DNA of 56,742 nucleotides, from contig NZ_BJMS01000010.1 of assembly GCF_006539285.1 (NCBI RefSeq), forward strand, positions 1 to 56,742. The letters are read 5' to 3'. This stretch comes from Sporolactobacillus inulinus. Its GTDB lineage: Bacteria > Bacillota > Bacilli > Bacillales > Sporolactobacillaceae. Below are positions 43,650 through 53,380 of this stretch, one piece after another. The notes beneath the pieces are model-generated. The model was not told the DNA's origin. It saw nothing but the letters and a program-made list of their open reading frames with translations, and made no database searches. A program made the translations under genes and the position numbers. The first letter of the stretch is position 1, and each line of letters begins with the position of its first letter.

Positions 43650-44418
43650 TTGAAACCGCCCCCTTGCCCAAATATGCTTCGATAACTTTTTTGTTATTCC
43701 TGATCTCATTGGGTTTCCCAGAGGCGATCAGCTCACCATGATCCAGCACATAAATTGAATCGGAAATCTTCATGACCAAATTCATATCATGTTCAATTAG
43801 AATAATTGTGACATCAAGCTTCGTACGCATATCATGTATGAGATTGGTCAACCGTTCGGTTTCTTTTGGATTCATTCCTGCGGCCGGTTCATCAAGCAGC
43901 AAAACCTTAGGTTTTGCTGCGATCGCACGCCCTATTTCCAAGCGTCGCTGTGCCCCATAGGCTAAGTTGCCTGCATTTTCATTTACATAGTTCTCTAAGC
44001 CCACATAGTTCAAGATATCATACGCGGTAGTTCTAGCATTTTCTTCAATCTTCCGAATATGTGGCAATTGAAGCAATGTTCCGATCCAATGAGACTTTAG
44101 ATTTTGATGCATACCAACCAACACATTCTCCAGAACCGTCATGTTTTCGAACAAACGGATATTTTGAAAGGTTCGCGTAATACCAAACTGAGAAACTTGA
44201 TGCGGTTTTAATCCGACAAGCGATTTTCCATTGAGAAGAATGTCGCCGGACGTGGGGTGGTATACTGCCGTAATCATATTAAAAAAAGTCGTTTTACCGG
44301 CACCATTCGGTCCAATCACAGCAGTTATGGAATTTTTTTTAATCGTCATATTAATATCTGATGTGGCTGTCAGGCCACCAAATTCCTTTGTCAGGTGTTT
44401 TACTTCCAAAATGTTCAC
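43642..44418 (-). CDS. livG: Branched-chain amino acid ABC transporter ATPase LivG
   Basis: The 258-residue product has Walker A GPNGAGKTT near residue 35, the LivG-specific GITRTFQNIRLFENMTVLENV near 80, signature LAYGAQRRLEIGRA near 147 and Walker B VLLLDEPAAGMNP near 170. It starts at ATG 44418 and shares ATGA with the end of livM. It pairs with LivF to power import. Confidence 0.95.
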   Translation of the reverse strand: MNILEVKHLTKEFGGLTATSDINMTIKKNSITAVIGPNGAGKTTFFNMITAVYHPTSGDILLNGKSLVGLKPHQVSQFGITRTFQNIRLFENMTVLENVLVGMHQNLKSHWIGTLLQLPHIRKIEENARTTAYDILNYVGLENYVNENAGNLAYGAQRRLEIGRAIAAKPKVLLLDEPAAGMNPKETERLTNLIHDMRTKLDVTIILIEHDMNLVMKISDSIYVLDHGELIASGKPNEIRNNKKVIEAYLGKGAVSNG

Positions 44419-45710
44419 GAGTCAGCACCTCCTGATGCTGTTTTTTTACGCGTCAGTGCTGCTTGTTCCGACTCCTTTTTCAATTTGGCCACATCGACTT
44501 TACGATTTTTATGCGGAATCAACCCTTGTGTTCGATAAAGCGCGAAAACAATTAAGAGGATTCCAAAGATAAGCAGCTGCATTTTTTCAGGTGACAAAGC
44601 TGGTGGAATTGAGATGCCGTAATTCGAACTCATGGCCGACAACCAATTCGAGATATTGGTAAGCACCTGTGTTCTCAGAATGATGACGACAGCAGCACCG
44701 AGAATAACCCCCGGAACACTCCCCATTCCGCCAAGAATGACCATAACAAGTACCATAGTCGATTCGAGGTAGGTAAAACTGGTTGCATCAACAAACATCT
44801 GTTTCGCTGCAAAGACAACTCCCATCATTCCCGAGAATGAAGCACCAATAGCAAATGCGGCTAATTTTGTTTTTACTAATGGAATGCCCATTGATTGTGC
44901 GGCGATTTCGTTATCGCGAACCGCTTTCCAAGCGCGTCCTAATTTCGAATACTCAAGTTTTCGAACCACATAGATGACGAGGAGAAAAATCGCAAACGCA
45001 ATATAGTAGAACTGATTCGATGAACCAATACTGATTCCGAAAAAGCTCGGCGGTGTGATTGATGCAATCCCCATGGAACCATTTGTAATATTAATCGGAT
45101 GATCCATATTGTTCAGTAAGATTCTAATGATCTCGCCAAATCCTAACGTAACAATCGCTAGATAGTCGCCGCGCACACGCAAAACTGGTACACCTAACAA
45201 AATCCCAAAAATTGCTGCGACAATCGCCGCAATAAAGATGAAAATCCAAAATGTGCCGCCAGAAAGCGGATAATGACCAAATGGCATAAACTTTGACGCT
45301 TGATCACTGGCAAAAATGGCGTACGTATAAGCGCCAACCGCGAAAAAAGCAATAAAGCCAAGATCGAGTAATCCAGCAAAACCAACGACGATGTTCAGTC
45401 CTAAAGCCATAGCACAATAGATGCCGACCAATGTCCCAACTTCCATATATGTTTGATACGAATCACTGAAGCTCGCAATAAATGGTACAACTACTGCAAG
45501 AATGACAATTCCCGTTACCCATTTTGCTCTTAGATTCAAATTGAGATAATACAAAATAAGAATTGAGAAAAGCAGCAGCAAGAAGGCAATCGTTGAATCC
45601 GGCAAAAGGAACAGTCCAGCACCAGTCACAATGACATAAGTGAGGAACAGGATGATTTGATTTTTTTTGCTTTGCGCTATTTTTTCAAAGAATGCACTCA
45701 AACTTGTCAC
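44415..45710 (-). CDS. livM: Branched-chain amino acid ABC transporter permease LivM
   Basis: This 431-residue permease has about ten membrane helices. The family block GLNIVVGFAGLLDLGFIAFFAVGAYTYA is near residue 105, GDYLAIVTLGFGEIIRI near 185 and the coupling loop RAWKAVRDNEIAAQSMGIP near 265. A basic C-terminal tail of about 35 residues follows the last helix. It starts at GTG 45710, immediately after the stop of livH, so it probably depends on ribosomes finishing livH. Confidence 0.93.
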   Translation of the reverse strand: MTSLSAFFEKIAQSKKNQIILFLTYVIVTGAGLFLLPDSTIAFLLLLFSILILYYLNLNLRAKWVTGIVILAVVVPFIASFSDSYQTYMEVGTLVGIYCAMALGLNIVVGFAGLLDLGFIAFFAVGAYTYAIFASDQASKFMPFGHYPLSGGTFWIFIFIAAIVAAIFGILLGVPVLRVRGDYLAIVTLGFGEIIRILLNNMDHPINITNGSMGIASITPPSFFGISIGSSNQFYYIAFAIFLLVIYVVRKLEYSKLGRAWKAVRDNEIAAQSMGIPLVKTKLAAFAIGASFSGMMGVVFAAKQMFVDATSFTYLESTMVLVMVILGGMGSVPGVILGAAVVIILRTQVLTNISNWLSAMSSNYGISIPPALSPEKMQLLIFGILLIVFALYRTQGLIPHKNRKVDVAKLKKESEQAALTRKKTASGGADS

Positions 45711-46703
45711 CTACACTTTCTCTACGACGGCTTTACCAAATAAGCCTTCTGGTTTGAAAATTAAGACAAGAATCAAAATGATAAAGGCAAACACATCTTT
45801 ATATTCGGCTCCCATTGCCCCATGGGTAATAATGGACAGGTTTGAAGCTGCGAACATCTCAAGCAGTCCAAGCATGACGCCTCCGAACATAGCTCCTCGA
45901 ATGTTTCCAATGCCCCCTAGAACAGCAGCTGTGAACGCTTTGATGCCGAGTATAAACCCAATATAGGGATCAATCGTGCCGTATTGGATCATGAAAAGCA
46001 CACCGGTTGCTCCGCCTAGAGCAGACCCGATAAAGAAAGTCACTGAGATGACTCGATTAACATTAATTGTCATCAGCGACGCTGTATCACGATCCTGTGC
46101 AACCGCCCGCATCGCCATGCCCCATTTTGTCTTGTTCACGAAAAGATCAAGTGCAATAAGCATAATGATTGTCACAATAAGCACGAGTAAAAACGATGAC
46201 TGGAATGTTGCATTGTTAAAAAAGGGTAAGGCGCTATGGAGATTCAGCGTAAACTTGTGATTAAACATCGGCGGCGCTGTCACAATATAGTTCCCTGTTT
46301 TTAATTCCGCAATAAAACGAACCAAATCTTCAAGCACAAAAGAGATACCGATAGAAGTGATCAGTGCAATCAGTTTCGGAGCATTTTTCTTTCGCAGCGG
46401 CCGATAGGCTACCCGCTCAATGCCGACCCCCAAAAGTCCGGTAGCGATGGCGGCAATTACGATGACGATGATAAATACGAGTATAGCCGGTAACGCTGCA
46501 AGAAATCCCATTCCCATTAATAAGAAAAGAACAATTGCTCCAATAAAAGCTCCCGTCATGAATACGTCGCCATGTGCGAAGTTAATCAACTCAAGAATGC
46601 CATAAACCATCGTATAGCCGATTGCTACGACTGCATAGACAACGCCAAGTGTCAGGCCATCAATGAGTACTTGGGGCAAATTCTGAATGATATGTGCAAG
46701 CAT
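45711..46703 (-). CDS. livH: Branched-chain amino acid ABC transporter permease LivH
   Basis: This 330-residue permease starts with LIDGLTLGVVYAVVAIGYTMVYGILELINFAHGD, the standard LivH N-terminus. The coupling loop is KWGMAMRAVAQDRDTASLMTINVNRVI near residue 205, and AVLGGIGNIRGAMFGGVMLG is near 270. It starts at ATG 46703. It lies 196 bases after livJ, separated by a hairpin, which would let the binding protein be made in excess. Confidence 0.94.
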   Translation of the reverse strand: MLAHIIQNLPQVLIDGLTLGVVYAVVAIGYTMVYGILELINFAHGDVFMTGAFIGAIVLFLLMGMGFLAALPAILVFIIVIVIAAIATGLLGVGIERVAYRPLRKKNAPKLIALITSIGISFVLEDLVRFIAELKTGNYIVTAPPMFNHKFTLNLHSALPFFNNATFQSSFLLVLIVTIIMLIALDLFVNKTKWGMAMRAVAQDRDTASLMTINVNRVISVTFFIGSALGGATGVLFMIQYGTIDPYIGFILGIKAFTAAVLGGIGNIRGAMFGGVMLGLLEMFAASNLSIITHGAMGAEYKDVFAFIILILVLIFKPEGLFGKAVVEKV

Positions 46704-46803
46704 GCTCTCACCACTTTCCTCACGAGTTGTTTGTTTGGATGTATTTTATTTTTTGGAACAGCTAATTTCTGTCCAATGTTATGTGAAGACTGCTTATAAA
46801 ATC

Positions 46804-46842
46804 CTAAAAGGGCATAAGCGTGCTGCTCAATACCCTTTTAGT
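46804..46842 (-). terminator. Hairpin between livJ and livH (partial terminator)
   Basis: CTAAAAGGG and CCCTTTTAG pair on the minus strand, followed by GATTTTAT. It would cut transcription after livJ only in part, as is usual for binding-protein operons. Confidence 0.6.
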
Positions 46843-46899
46843 CCACAATTAATTATTCATCAATGTCCTTGGATTTCATTTACTGATACATGGGTTCAA

Positions 46900-48081
46900 T
46901 TATTGGCTGATTTCCGCTTTCTGAACCGGCGGATACTTAGCTTCAGTGAAGTTATAGATGTAAACTTTGGCGAATTTGTTATCGCCTTTGTCATCCAAAC
47001 TTACTTTAGTTGTTACACCATCATAATTTTGAACCGAACGAATGGCTTTTGTTACTTGTTCACGGGTTGGTTTTTTACCGTCATTACCATCGATCGCTTT
47101 CATTAGCCCATCCAGAATAACGCCGGCTGCGTCATAACCATAAGCGGAATAAGATTCAACGTTCTTACCAAATTCCTTCTTGTATTTTTTGGCAAAAGCT
47201 TGTCCTTTTTCTGTTTTTGATACATCTCCGGCAACCGATGTTAGGTATACTCCTTTAACCGAGTCCCCAGCAATCTGAACTGTCGATGATGAATCAAGAC
47301 CATCGCCGCCCATGATCGGGCCATCGAAGCCTTTCTGACGCGCTTGTTTAATGATCAGGCCGCCTTCAGCATAGACACCACCGAAATAGATCAGATCAGG
47401 TTTCTTCGCTACAGCTTGACTAAGAACACCGTTAAAGTCCTTCTCACCAACTGTGATTCCTTCATAGCCGACAATCTCAGCACCCAGCTTCTTGGCTTGA
47501 TCTCTAAACTGTTCAGCAAGACCTGAACCGTATGCTGTTTTATCTTGAATAACAAATATCTTTTTCGCTTTGAGTGTTTTTACTGCAAAGTTTGCGCCTG
47601 CTGGACCTTGGAAATCATCACGAGCACAGATACGATTAACCGTAGGAAGTTTACGATCAGTAACAACCGTTGCTGTAGTAGCTGGCGATACCATTGCTAA
47701 ATTGTTTTTGTTATAAACTTCAGAAGACGGAATTGCAACGCCCGAGTTCAAGTGGCCGACAACAGCAAGTACATCTTTATCAGAGGCAAGAATCTGAGCG
47801 TTTGCCACACCTTTTTTCGGATCACCTTGATCATCAAGATCTTTTAATTTAATTTGAAATCCTTTTTTCTCAAACTCTTTTTGGCGATCTTCAATTGCTA
47901 ATTTTGCACCGAGCCGGATTGCATCTCCAAGGGTTGCACTGCCGCCTGAGAGAGGCGATTGACTACCAATCTCAATCACTGTTTTTCCATTTGATCCGCC
48001 TGATTTTGGCGAGCAGGCCGCAAGGGCACCGATTAATAGTGCAATAATTGCTAGTAATGGTACGACTCTCTTTAATTTCAT
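46900..48081 (-). CDS. livJ: Branched-chain amino acid binding lipoprotein
   Basis: This is the extracellular binding protein of the liv system. The 393-residue precursor has a lipoprotein signal with lipobox LAAC (cysteine near residue 23), so it is tethered to the membrane. The mature protein is a two-lobe periplasmic-binding fold: IGSQSPLSGGSATLGDAIRLG near 40, AVVGHLNSGVAIPSSEVYN near 108, and YSAYGYDAAGVILDG near 320. It starts at ATG 48081, six bases after AAAGGAGG. First gene of livJHMGF. Leucine, isoleucine or valine are the family ligands; the actual one is not provable here. Confidence 0.93.
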   Translation of the reverse strand: MKLKRVVPLLAIIALLIGALAACSPKSGGSNGKTVIEIGSQSPLSGGSATLGDAIRLGAKLAIEDRQKEFEKKGFQIKLKDLDDQGDPKKGVANAQILASDKDVLAVVGHLNSGVAIPSSEVYNKNNLAMVSPATTATVVTDRKLPTVNRICARDDFQGPAGANFAVKTLKAKKIFVIQDKTAYGSGLAEQFRDQAKKLGAEIVGYEGITVGEKDFNGVLSQAVAKKPDLIYFGGVYAEGGLIIKQARQKGFDGPIMGGDGLDSSSTVQIAGDSVKGVYLTSVAGDVSKTEKGQAFAKKYKKEFGKNVESYSAYGYDAAGVILDGLMKAIDGNDGKKPTREQVTKAIRSVQNYDGVTTKVSLDDKGDNKFAKVYIYNFTEAKYPPVQKAEISQ

Positions 48082-48201
48082 TGTCATCCTCCTTTTTATA
48101 AAAGCAAAACACTTGAATAAATCCCAATTCTCTGTCTTTTATGTAGTGTCCACCCCCCGCTATCTCTTTCTAAGCTATCTCTATTAATGCGGCTCTATAA
48201 T

Positions 48202-48229
48202 GTTATAATAATTTAATCTTCTTCCACAA
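48202..48229 (-). promoter_or_regulatory. Candidate promoter of the liv operon
   Basis: On the minus strand TTGTGG (48229-48224) is 16 bases from TATAAC (48207-48202), about 120 bases before livJ. The rest of the 48088-48386 gap holds only AT-rich sequence, a CodY-like site and the terminator of the next operon. Confidence 0.4.
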
Positions 48230-48275
48230 TCACTATCTATGTCAGATATTCCGACGAGGTTTTTTGAATCCTGTT

Positions 48276-48290
48276 AATTTTCGAATAGTT
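48276..48290. promoter_or_regulatory. Possible CodY box upstream of livJ
   Basis: The 15 bases agree with the CodY consensus AATTTTCWGAAAATT at 11 positions, with a perfect first half. Branched-chain amino acid importers are typical CodY targets, but four mismatches keep this tentative. Confidence 0.3.
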
Positions 48291-48340
48291 CAAATTACAA
48301 TTATACCCTGTATAATCCTTATATTTACGGATCGTTAAGT

Positions 48341-48379
48341 AAAAAAATAGAAGACCCCGCTCCATAAGAAGCGGGGTCC
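48341..48379 (-). terminator. Terminator of the second chemoreceptor gene
   Basis: On the minus strand GACCCCGCT and AGCGGGGTC pair around eight bases, then TTCTATTTTTTT. Confidence 0.88.
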
Positions 48380-48386
48380 TCATGCA

Positions 48387-50564
48387 TCAAACCGTTTTGA
48401 ATGATGCAACCATTTTTTGCAATTGATTGGATACATAGTCCAAACTATTGGTTATTTGATTTAAGCGTTCCATTTCCGAGGAGACTTCATGCAGTGTTTT
48501 AATTGATGCTTCACTGCTTGATGCGTCTTCGGCCGTTCTCCGCTTAATTTCATCAGCTGATCGATTAATCGACTGTACAATATCATTCAAATCGCTGCTC
48601 TCTTTCGTTGTTATATCCAGTAATTGATCGGTTTTCTCAGAAATCTCGCTAACATTGCTGGATATATGATTAAACGAACCGATTGTCGCTTTGATTTGAG
48701 TAGAGGATTGATTGACTTTATCATTTGTTTGTTTTATTTCGTTCAAGGTTTGGTTCGTCTCATCTTGAATACTCTGTACAAGGGCTGCCACTGATTTTGT
48801 CGCCATTTCTGTTTGTTCGGCAAGTTTTGATACTTCTTTAGCAACGACCGCAAAACCTTTTCCTGCCTCACCCGCTCTTGCCGCTTCAATTGCAGCATTA
48901 AGTGCGAGAAGCTGCGTCTGCTCGTTAATGTTCTTAATTACCGTAACCGCTTTGGTGATCGTCTCAGATTGTGTATGTAATTGGTCGATGCGGTTCATAG
49001 TTGCATCCATTTCCTGTTCAAGCTCGCGTACCATGTTAAGTGCTACTGAAGATGCCTTATTCGCCTGAATCGTTCGATTCTTCGTATCATCAGTATGTAT
49101 ACTTACCTCGTTTATGAGCGCACTCATTTCCTGAATCGAAGCAAAAAGTCCATTAAAATGATTGCGCGCATTTTGAAAAACCATGTTTTGTTCGCCGGCG
49201 GTAGCGACCAGCTCATCAACCGTATCTCCGACAAGATCCATGCCGCTTGCCATTCGGCTGGCCATCTTTGATGCTGTAAACGAAACACTTTGTGATGCTT
49301 TAGCAGATGCACCAACGCGTTGGATCATCTCCATTTGACTGTTAATAAATTTATTGAACCAACGGGAAAGTTCGCCTATTTCGTCTTGAGTGTTTTTATT
49401 GAGCCGCTTTGTGAGATCACCGTCGCCTTCTGCAATTTCATGGAGTATCGCGACGGTTTTTCGAATTGGTGAAATAACGATGTGATTGGCAGCAAACAGA
49501 AAGGTTAGCGATAAGAGCACCCATGTTGCCGCTGTGCACCAGATTCCTGCCGAAAGGGACACGGAATAACCGATCCCATTTAGCCCTGCTGCAATCAATG
49601 TTCCAAATGAAAAGTAAATGGGAAGCCGCAATCTTAAGCTTTTGAACTGATAAATTTCTTGAATATCGCCTTCACACATCATTCCCCAGACTTCATCACA
49701 ATACGGGGGATGAATCAACGTACCTTTCCCCCCAACCATGACATGCCGATAATCGGGGTAACCCGGCCACGTATCGAGATTGTGCCCATGTTCGATCGTC
49801 TTTTGAATACCAGGATGCAGCTCCCCTGTTTCGGGATCTGTAAAACGAATTTCAAATTCAGTATGTTTTTTTATTTGTACGATGCCCCATTTTGCAGTCT
49901 GTACCCCTGCTTTTAGGTTGTCCCCGAGCGTATAGGTATTATCTTCGAATCGGCTACGCGAGATCGCTGTTCCCGGCAGTATATCGCGCTTCGTTTTAAC
50001 CATAAATAGATAGTTGTCACCAGAGTCTTTATAGACATGGGCATCCTCATTCTGAATGACATTGCTCATTGTGTCATTGAGCACACGGCCCATGAATACG
50101 CGCGGGACGCCTTTACCATTTACCGCTGGTGTCGAAAACATCAACGTGATCTCATCGGCAAAATGTGCGCTGCTTAGATCAAGATCAAGCGTTTGATGAT
50201 CAATATAAGGGCCGTACATCAATTTCTCTTTATTAAGACCGCGCGTATAATTTGGCAAATCAGTCATTTGTAAACCTAGATGCTTGGTACACGTGGACAC
50301 CATGACTTTACCCGTTTCGTCCAGCAACATAAATTCAATAAATGCATCACTATTCTTCAATTGTTGTTTAAGCACTTCACTAATTTCTGTACCGCGTTCA
50401 TCATAGCTGTAGGCAATCTGATTCACATTTTCCAGTTCATTCCATCGATCATGGAACCAATTGTCAAGTGCTTTTTTACGTCCTCTTGATATCCCATCAA
50501 AAATACGTTCCGATTGTTTCTCGATCGAACGATTTAATAAATGCATCATCCTTGAGCCAAGCAT
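48387..50564 (-). CDS. Methyl-accepting chemotaxis protein with N-terminal sensor lacking a first membrane helix
   Basis: The 725-residue protein begins with a long polar sensor region (residues 1-320) resembling a Cache-type domain ([20 protein letters not shown] near 75). Two hydrophobic helices lie side by side at about 327-347 and 352-375, followed by HAMP ([25 protein letters not shown]) and the signalling coiled coil with the consensus tip [23 protein letters not shown] near 565. There is no hydrophobic segment at the N-terminus, unlike usual receptors. I start at ATG 50564 after GGGGGACG; GTG 50570 is also possible. It ends at its own terminator. Confidence 0.9.
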   Translation of the reverse strand: MLGSRMMHLLNRSIEKQSERIFDGISRGRKKALDNWFHDRWNELENVNQIAYSYDERGTEISEVLKQQLKNSDAFIEFMLLDETGKVMVSTCTKHLGLQMTDLPNYTRGLNKEKLMYGPYIDHQTLDLDLSSAHFADEITLMFSTPAVNGKGVPRVFMGRVLNDTMSNVIQNEDAHVYKDSGDNYLFMVKTKRDILPGTAISRSRFEDNTYTLGDNLKAGVQTAKWGIVQIKKHTEFEIRFTDPETGELHPGIQKTIEHGHNLDTWPGYPDYRHVMVGGKGTLIHPPYCDEVWGMMCEGDIQEIYQFKSLRLRLPIYFSFGTLIAAGLNGIGYSVSLSAGIWCTAATWVLLSLTFLFAANHIVISPIRKTVAILHEIAEGDGDLTKRLNKNTQDEIGELSRWFNKFINSQMEMIQRVGASAKASQSVSFTASKMASRMASGMDLVGDTVDELVATAGEQNMVFQNARNHFNGLFASIQEMSALINEVSIHTDDTKNRTIQANKASSVALNMVRELEQEMDATMNRIDQLHTQSETITKAVTVIKNINEQTQLLALNAAIEAARAGEAGKGFAVVAKEVSKLAEQTEMATKSVAALVQSIQDETNQTLNEIKQTNDKVNQSSTQIKATIGSFNHISSNVSEISEKTDQLLDITTKESSDLNDIVQSINRSADEIKRRTAEDASSSEASIKTLHEVSSEMERLNQITNSLDYVSNQLQKMVASFKTV

Positions 50565-50654
50565 GGACACGTCCCCCTTTTAAGGAATTAAAAACATTCT
50601 GCGCTTCGCGGCTTTTTTACACTGGTAAGAAACGATTTAAGGAAATGAGTGTAC

Positions 50655-50770
50655 GTGATTCGGTAGAACGCCGCGTCCTGCGGCTCACCGAACACTAGGC
50701 CGTCCATGGCCGTCGCGGGCGGCGACTTTGCCTTCGCCAGAGGCTTGGCAAAGCCAAGTTTTCTATAGAC
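50655..50770 (+). promoter_or_regulatory. GC-rich folded element upstream of metA (leader or REP-like palindromes)
   Basis: Four hairpins lie in a row. The first (50655-50695) pairs GTG/TTCGGT with ACCGAA/CAC and holds an inner GCCGC/GCGGC. GGCC/GGCC and GTCGC/GCGAC follow. Then TTTGCC (50727-50732) can pair with GGCAAA (50747-50752), or CTTGGC (50744-50749) with GCCAAG (50753-50758) before TTTTCT. The last two are mutually exclusive, like an antiterminator and terminator. It has none of the SAM-riboswitch core motifs. GC content is clearly above the surroundings. The remaining part of the 50565-50905 gap is AT-rich with no other feature. Confidence 0.45.
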
Positions 50771-50905
50771 GAAAATATTTACTTTATTTCTATACTAATA
50801 GTTTCGACATTTTTTTCTAAATCTTTAGGTTTTATGAAAATACACGCGACTGATCAAACTTATGCTATTATTAATACAAAGTTTACCATGAGGGGAACTG
50901 ATGTT

Positions 50906-51814
50906 ATGCCTATAAAATTACCAAAACTGCTCCCGGCAAGAGAAATTCTCGAGAACGAAAACATCTTTGTGATGGATGAAGATCGCGCAATGACCCAGGA
51001 CATCCGTCCATTAAACATATTGATTCTAAATTTAATGCCTGAAAAGGAAATGGAAGAAACGCAATTACTTCGTCATTTAGGAAACACGCCTTTGCAGGTT
51101 AATGTAACCTTTCTGAAAATGGCAACCCATGAGTCAAAGAACACGAGCCACCTTCATCTTGATCAATTCTATTCAATTTTTGATGAGGTGCAGCAGAAAA
51201 AGTTTGACGGCATGATTATCACCGGAGCACCCGTCGAGCAACTCCCATTTTCCAGTGTGGATTATTGGAATGAATTAAAAGAAATGATGCACTGGTCCCG
51301 AGATCATGTCACCTCAACCCTGCATATTTGCTGGGGTGCTCAAGCTGCGCTGTACTATCATTTTGGTGTCGATAAAATTCCCTATCCGGAAAAATTATCC
51401 GGAGTATTCAGCCACACTTTATATGAGCCAAAGGAAAAACTGCTACGTGGTTTCGATGATGTTTTCTTTGCCCCGCATTCTCGTTATACGAATAGCGACG
51501 TAAAGGCGCTTCAAGCTCATCCTGAACTCCGTATTCTTTCAGGTTCCGAGGAAGCCGGACCTTTTATTTTAATGGCAAACCAAGGGAAACAAATCATGAT
51601 TACCGGTCATTTGGAATATGATACAGGAACGCTTGCGACGGAATACGAACGCGACTTAAAGAAAGGGCTGCATCCGCATCTTCCTACACACTATTTCCCG
51701 GATGACGACCTGAAAAGGACACCGTTAAACACTTGGCGCTCGCACGCGCATCTCTTGTTTTCCAATTGGCTCAATTATTATGTTTACCAAGAAACCCCTT
51801 ACCAATGGGATTAA
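50906..51814 (+). CDS. metA: Homoserine O-acetyltransferase (MetA type)
   Basis: MetA activates homoserine at the entry to methionine synthesis. The 302-residue product has the catalytic cysteine in [16 protein letters not shown] near residue 142 and GHLEYD near 235 with the catalytic histidine and glutamate. The stretch [10 protein letters not shown] near 110 has glutamate where Escherichia coli has glycine; in studied enzymes this favours acetyl-CoA over succinyl-CoA. I chose ATG 50906, with GAGGGG upstream; 24 further codons in frame would include that ribosome binding site. It lies downstream of the GC-rich folded element. Confidence 0.93.
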   Translation: MPIKLPKLLPAREILENENIFVMDEDRAMTQDIRPLNILILNLMPEKEMEETQLLRHLGNTPLQVNVTFLKMATHESKNTSHLHLDQFYSIFDEVQQKKFDGMIITGAPVEQLPFSSVDYWNELKEMMHWSRDHVTSTLHICWGAQAALYYHFGVDKIPYPEKLSGVFSHTLYEPKEKLLRGFDDVFFAPHSRYTNSDVKALQAHPELRILSGSEEAGPFILMANQGKQIMITGHLEYDTGTLATEYERDLKKGLHPHLPTHYFPDDDLKRTPLNTWRSHAHLLFSNWLNYYVYQETPYQWD

Positions 51815-51819
51815 CCAAC

Positions 51820-51868
51820 TGACTTAAAAAAAGACTCGGGCAGATGCCCGAGCCTTTTTTTAAGTCAG
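51820..51868. terminator. Large bidirectional terminator between metA and plsX
   Basis: CTGACTTAAAAAAAGACTCGG and its inverted copy form an almost perfect palindrome with A and T runs inside the stem. It overlaps neither gene. Confidence 0.9.
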
Positions 51869-51869
51869 T

Positions 51870-52883
51870 TTATGCTTTGCTGTTCAGCCAATCGTAATGC
51901 TTCTCATGGAATGTATGTTCGATTATTCCGACCACATCTTCGTCAATCAGGATCTGCGCCTGCTTAATTGCTGTATAGACGGCTTCACTTTTTGCTGAGC
52001 CGTGAACCTTAATGATTGGTGCGGCAAGGCCAAAAAGAAGTGCACCGCCGTATGCAGAAGTGTCCATGTGTTGTTTCACTGCTTTTAACTTGCCATACAT
52101 CAGACCGGTCAATACTTTTGTATACAACGAGCCGCCAAGGGTTTCCTTCAGCAGCTTCATCAGTGAAATCGCCGTTCCCTCAATACTTTTCAAGACCATA
52201 TTGCCTGAAAAACCATCTGCAACAATAACATCTGCTGGTCCTTCAAGCAACTCGCGTGATTCAATATTTCCGACAAAATTAATCGGTGCATTGCTCAAAA
52301 GCTTATAGGCATCTTTAACGAGATCGTTGCCTTTACCCGCTTCTTCACCAATGTTCAAAAGTCCAATGCGAGGATTTGGGCGATGCATGACTTTTTCCGC
52401 ATAGATATTGCCCATGATTGCGTATTGCAACATATTTTCCGGCTTTGTCTCTGCATTTGCCCCAACATCAAGGAACAGGAATCCCTTGTTTTGATGAATG
52501 GTTGGTAAGGTTGGTGCGAGAGCGGGACGGTCAATGCCTTTAATACGTCCAACACCAAAAAGTCCTGATGCCATCAGCGCTCCGGTATTACCCGCAGAAA
52601 TGGCTGCTGCACAACGTTTTTCGCGAACCTCTTTTACTGCTAGAACCATTGAAGCCTGTTTTTTTTGGCGAACCGCTTTTACTGGTGCATCGGTTCCTTC
52701 TATCTTTTCAGTGGTATGGAGAATGTCAATGCGATCCTGTTCGCCTACCAAATCCTTCAGCTTTTCCTTGTCGCCAACGAGCGTAATCTCAAGCTCAGGA
52801 AATTCCTTCAGGGCTTTGATTGCTCCTTCAACCATCGCATCAGGTGCATGGTCGCCGCCCATCGCATCAATTGCTAACCTCAT
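51870..52883 (-). CDS. plsX: Phosphate acyltransferase PlsX
   Basis: PlsX makes acyl-phosphate from acyl-ACP, which PlsY then uses to start phospholipids. The 337-residue product has RLAIDAMGGDHAP at the start, AAISAGNTGALMAS near 95, FLFLDVGANAETKPENM near 140 and NIGEEAGKGN near 185, GNIESRELL near 210 and VADGFSGNMVLKS near 225, all family-typical. I start at ATG 52883 after AAAGGAG; the longer frame begins 29 codons earlier without a ribosome binding site. The usual partners fapR, fabD, fabG and acpP are not beside it: a terminator follows directly. Confidence 0.96.
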   Translation of the reverse strand: MRLAIDAMGGDHAPDAMVEGAIKALKEFPELEITLVGDKEKLKDLVGEQDRIDILHTTEKIEGTDAPVKAVRQKKQASMVLAVKEVREKRCAAAISAGNTGALMASGLFGVGRIKGIDRPALAPTLPTIHQNKGFLFLDVGANAETKPENMLQYAIMGNIYAEKVMHRPNPRIGLLNIGEEAGKGNDLVKDAYKLLSNAPINFVGNIESRELLEGPADVIVADGFSGNMVLKSIEGTAISLMKLLKETLGGSLYTKVLTGLMYGKLKAVKQHMDTSAYGGALLFGLAAPIIKVHGSAKSEAVYTAIKQAQILIDEDVVGIIEHTFHEKHYDWLNSKA

Positions 52884-53062
52884 TACATTCGCTCCTTTAT
52901 AAGAACAGCTTTTCACGCCGAATTGCTTAAGTTCATAAAACCTATGTTCATAAATTGATTCTCGACTCACTCTAACATTAAATACGTGATCTGTCCAAAC
53001 TATGTTTCAAAAAAGTTTTTATGTTCGAAAATGATTCAGTTTTTTTGGAACAGTAATGAAGG

Positions 53063-53380
53063 TCAGTAAAAATTAATAAACACAGCCAATGCGATAATCA
53101 ATGCACTACCCCATATAGAGAAATTGAGATTGATGCGCGCTAATTCACGTTTTCGATTAAATGTGTTCTGCGGAAGATCCATCTCGCGTTTAATTTCCTC
53201 AATATCTCCAAATTCAACAATCACTTTATTGACTGCGTCTTCTTCTGTTTTTCCTTCCTCAATTAAGTCTGCTACTTTTTCTTCTAAATCACGCGTAATT
53301 TCTTCCTTAACTTTTACCGTTTGTTCACTGTTCGGCAGATCTTCAAATAATCTGTCAAGATACATGTTCAGCCGTTTCAT
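53063..53380 (-). CDS. Small HAAS/DUF1700-type membrane protein
   Basis: The 105-residue product has an N-terminal helical HAAS-like domain (LDRLFEDLPNSEQTVKVKEEI and the following ELTEEG-type turn, here IEEGKTEEDAVNKVIVEFGD) and one C-terminal membrane helix at about 84-103. Such proteins usually sit behind PadR-type regulators and are probably their partners in membrane-stress control. The ATG at 53380 overlaps the TGA of padR (TGATG), so the two are one unit. The exact role is unknown. Confidence 0.8.
   Translation of the reverse strand: MKRLNMYLDRLFEDLPNSEQTVKVKEEITRDLEEKVADLIEEGKTEEDAVNKVIVEFGDIEEIKREMDLPQNTFNRKRELARINLNFSIWGSALIIALAVFINFY

Noticed and set aside
50655-50905. SAM riboswitch before metA
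   Set aside because: None of the conserved SAM-I core blocks is present; the folded element has a different layout.
52884-53062. FapR operator upstream of plsX
   Set aside because: Only a loose direct repeat of TTTATGAAC is seen; nothing like the FapR dyad with TTAGTAC.
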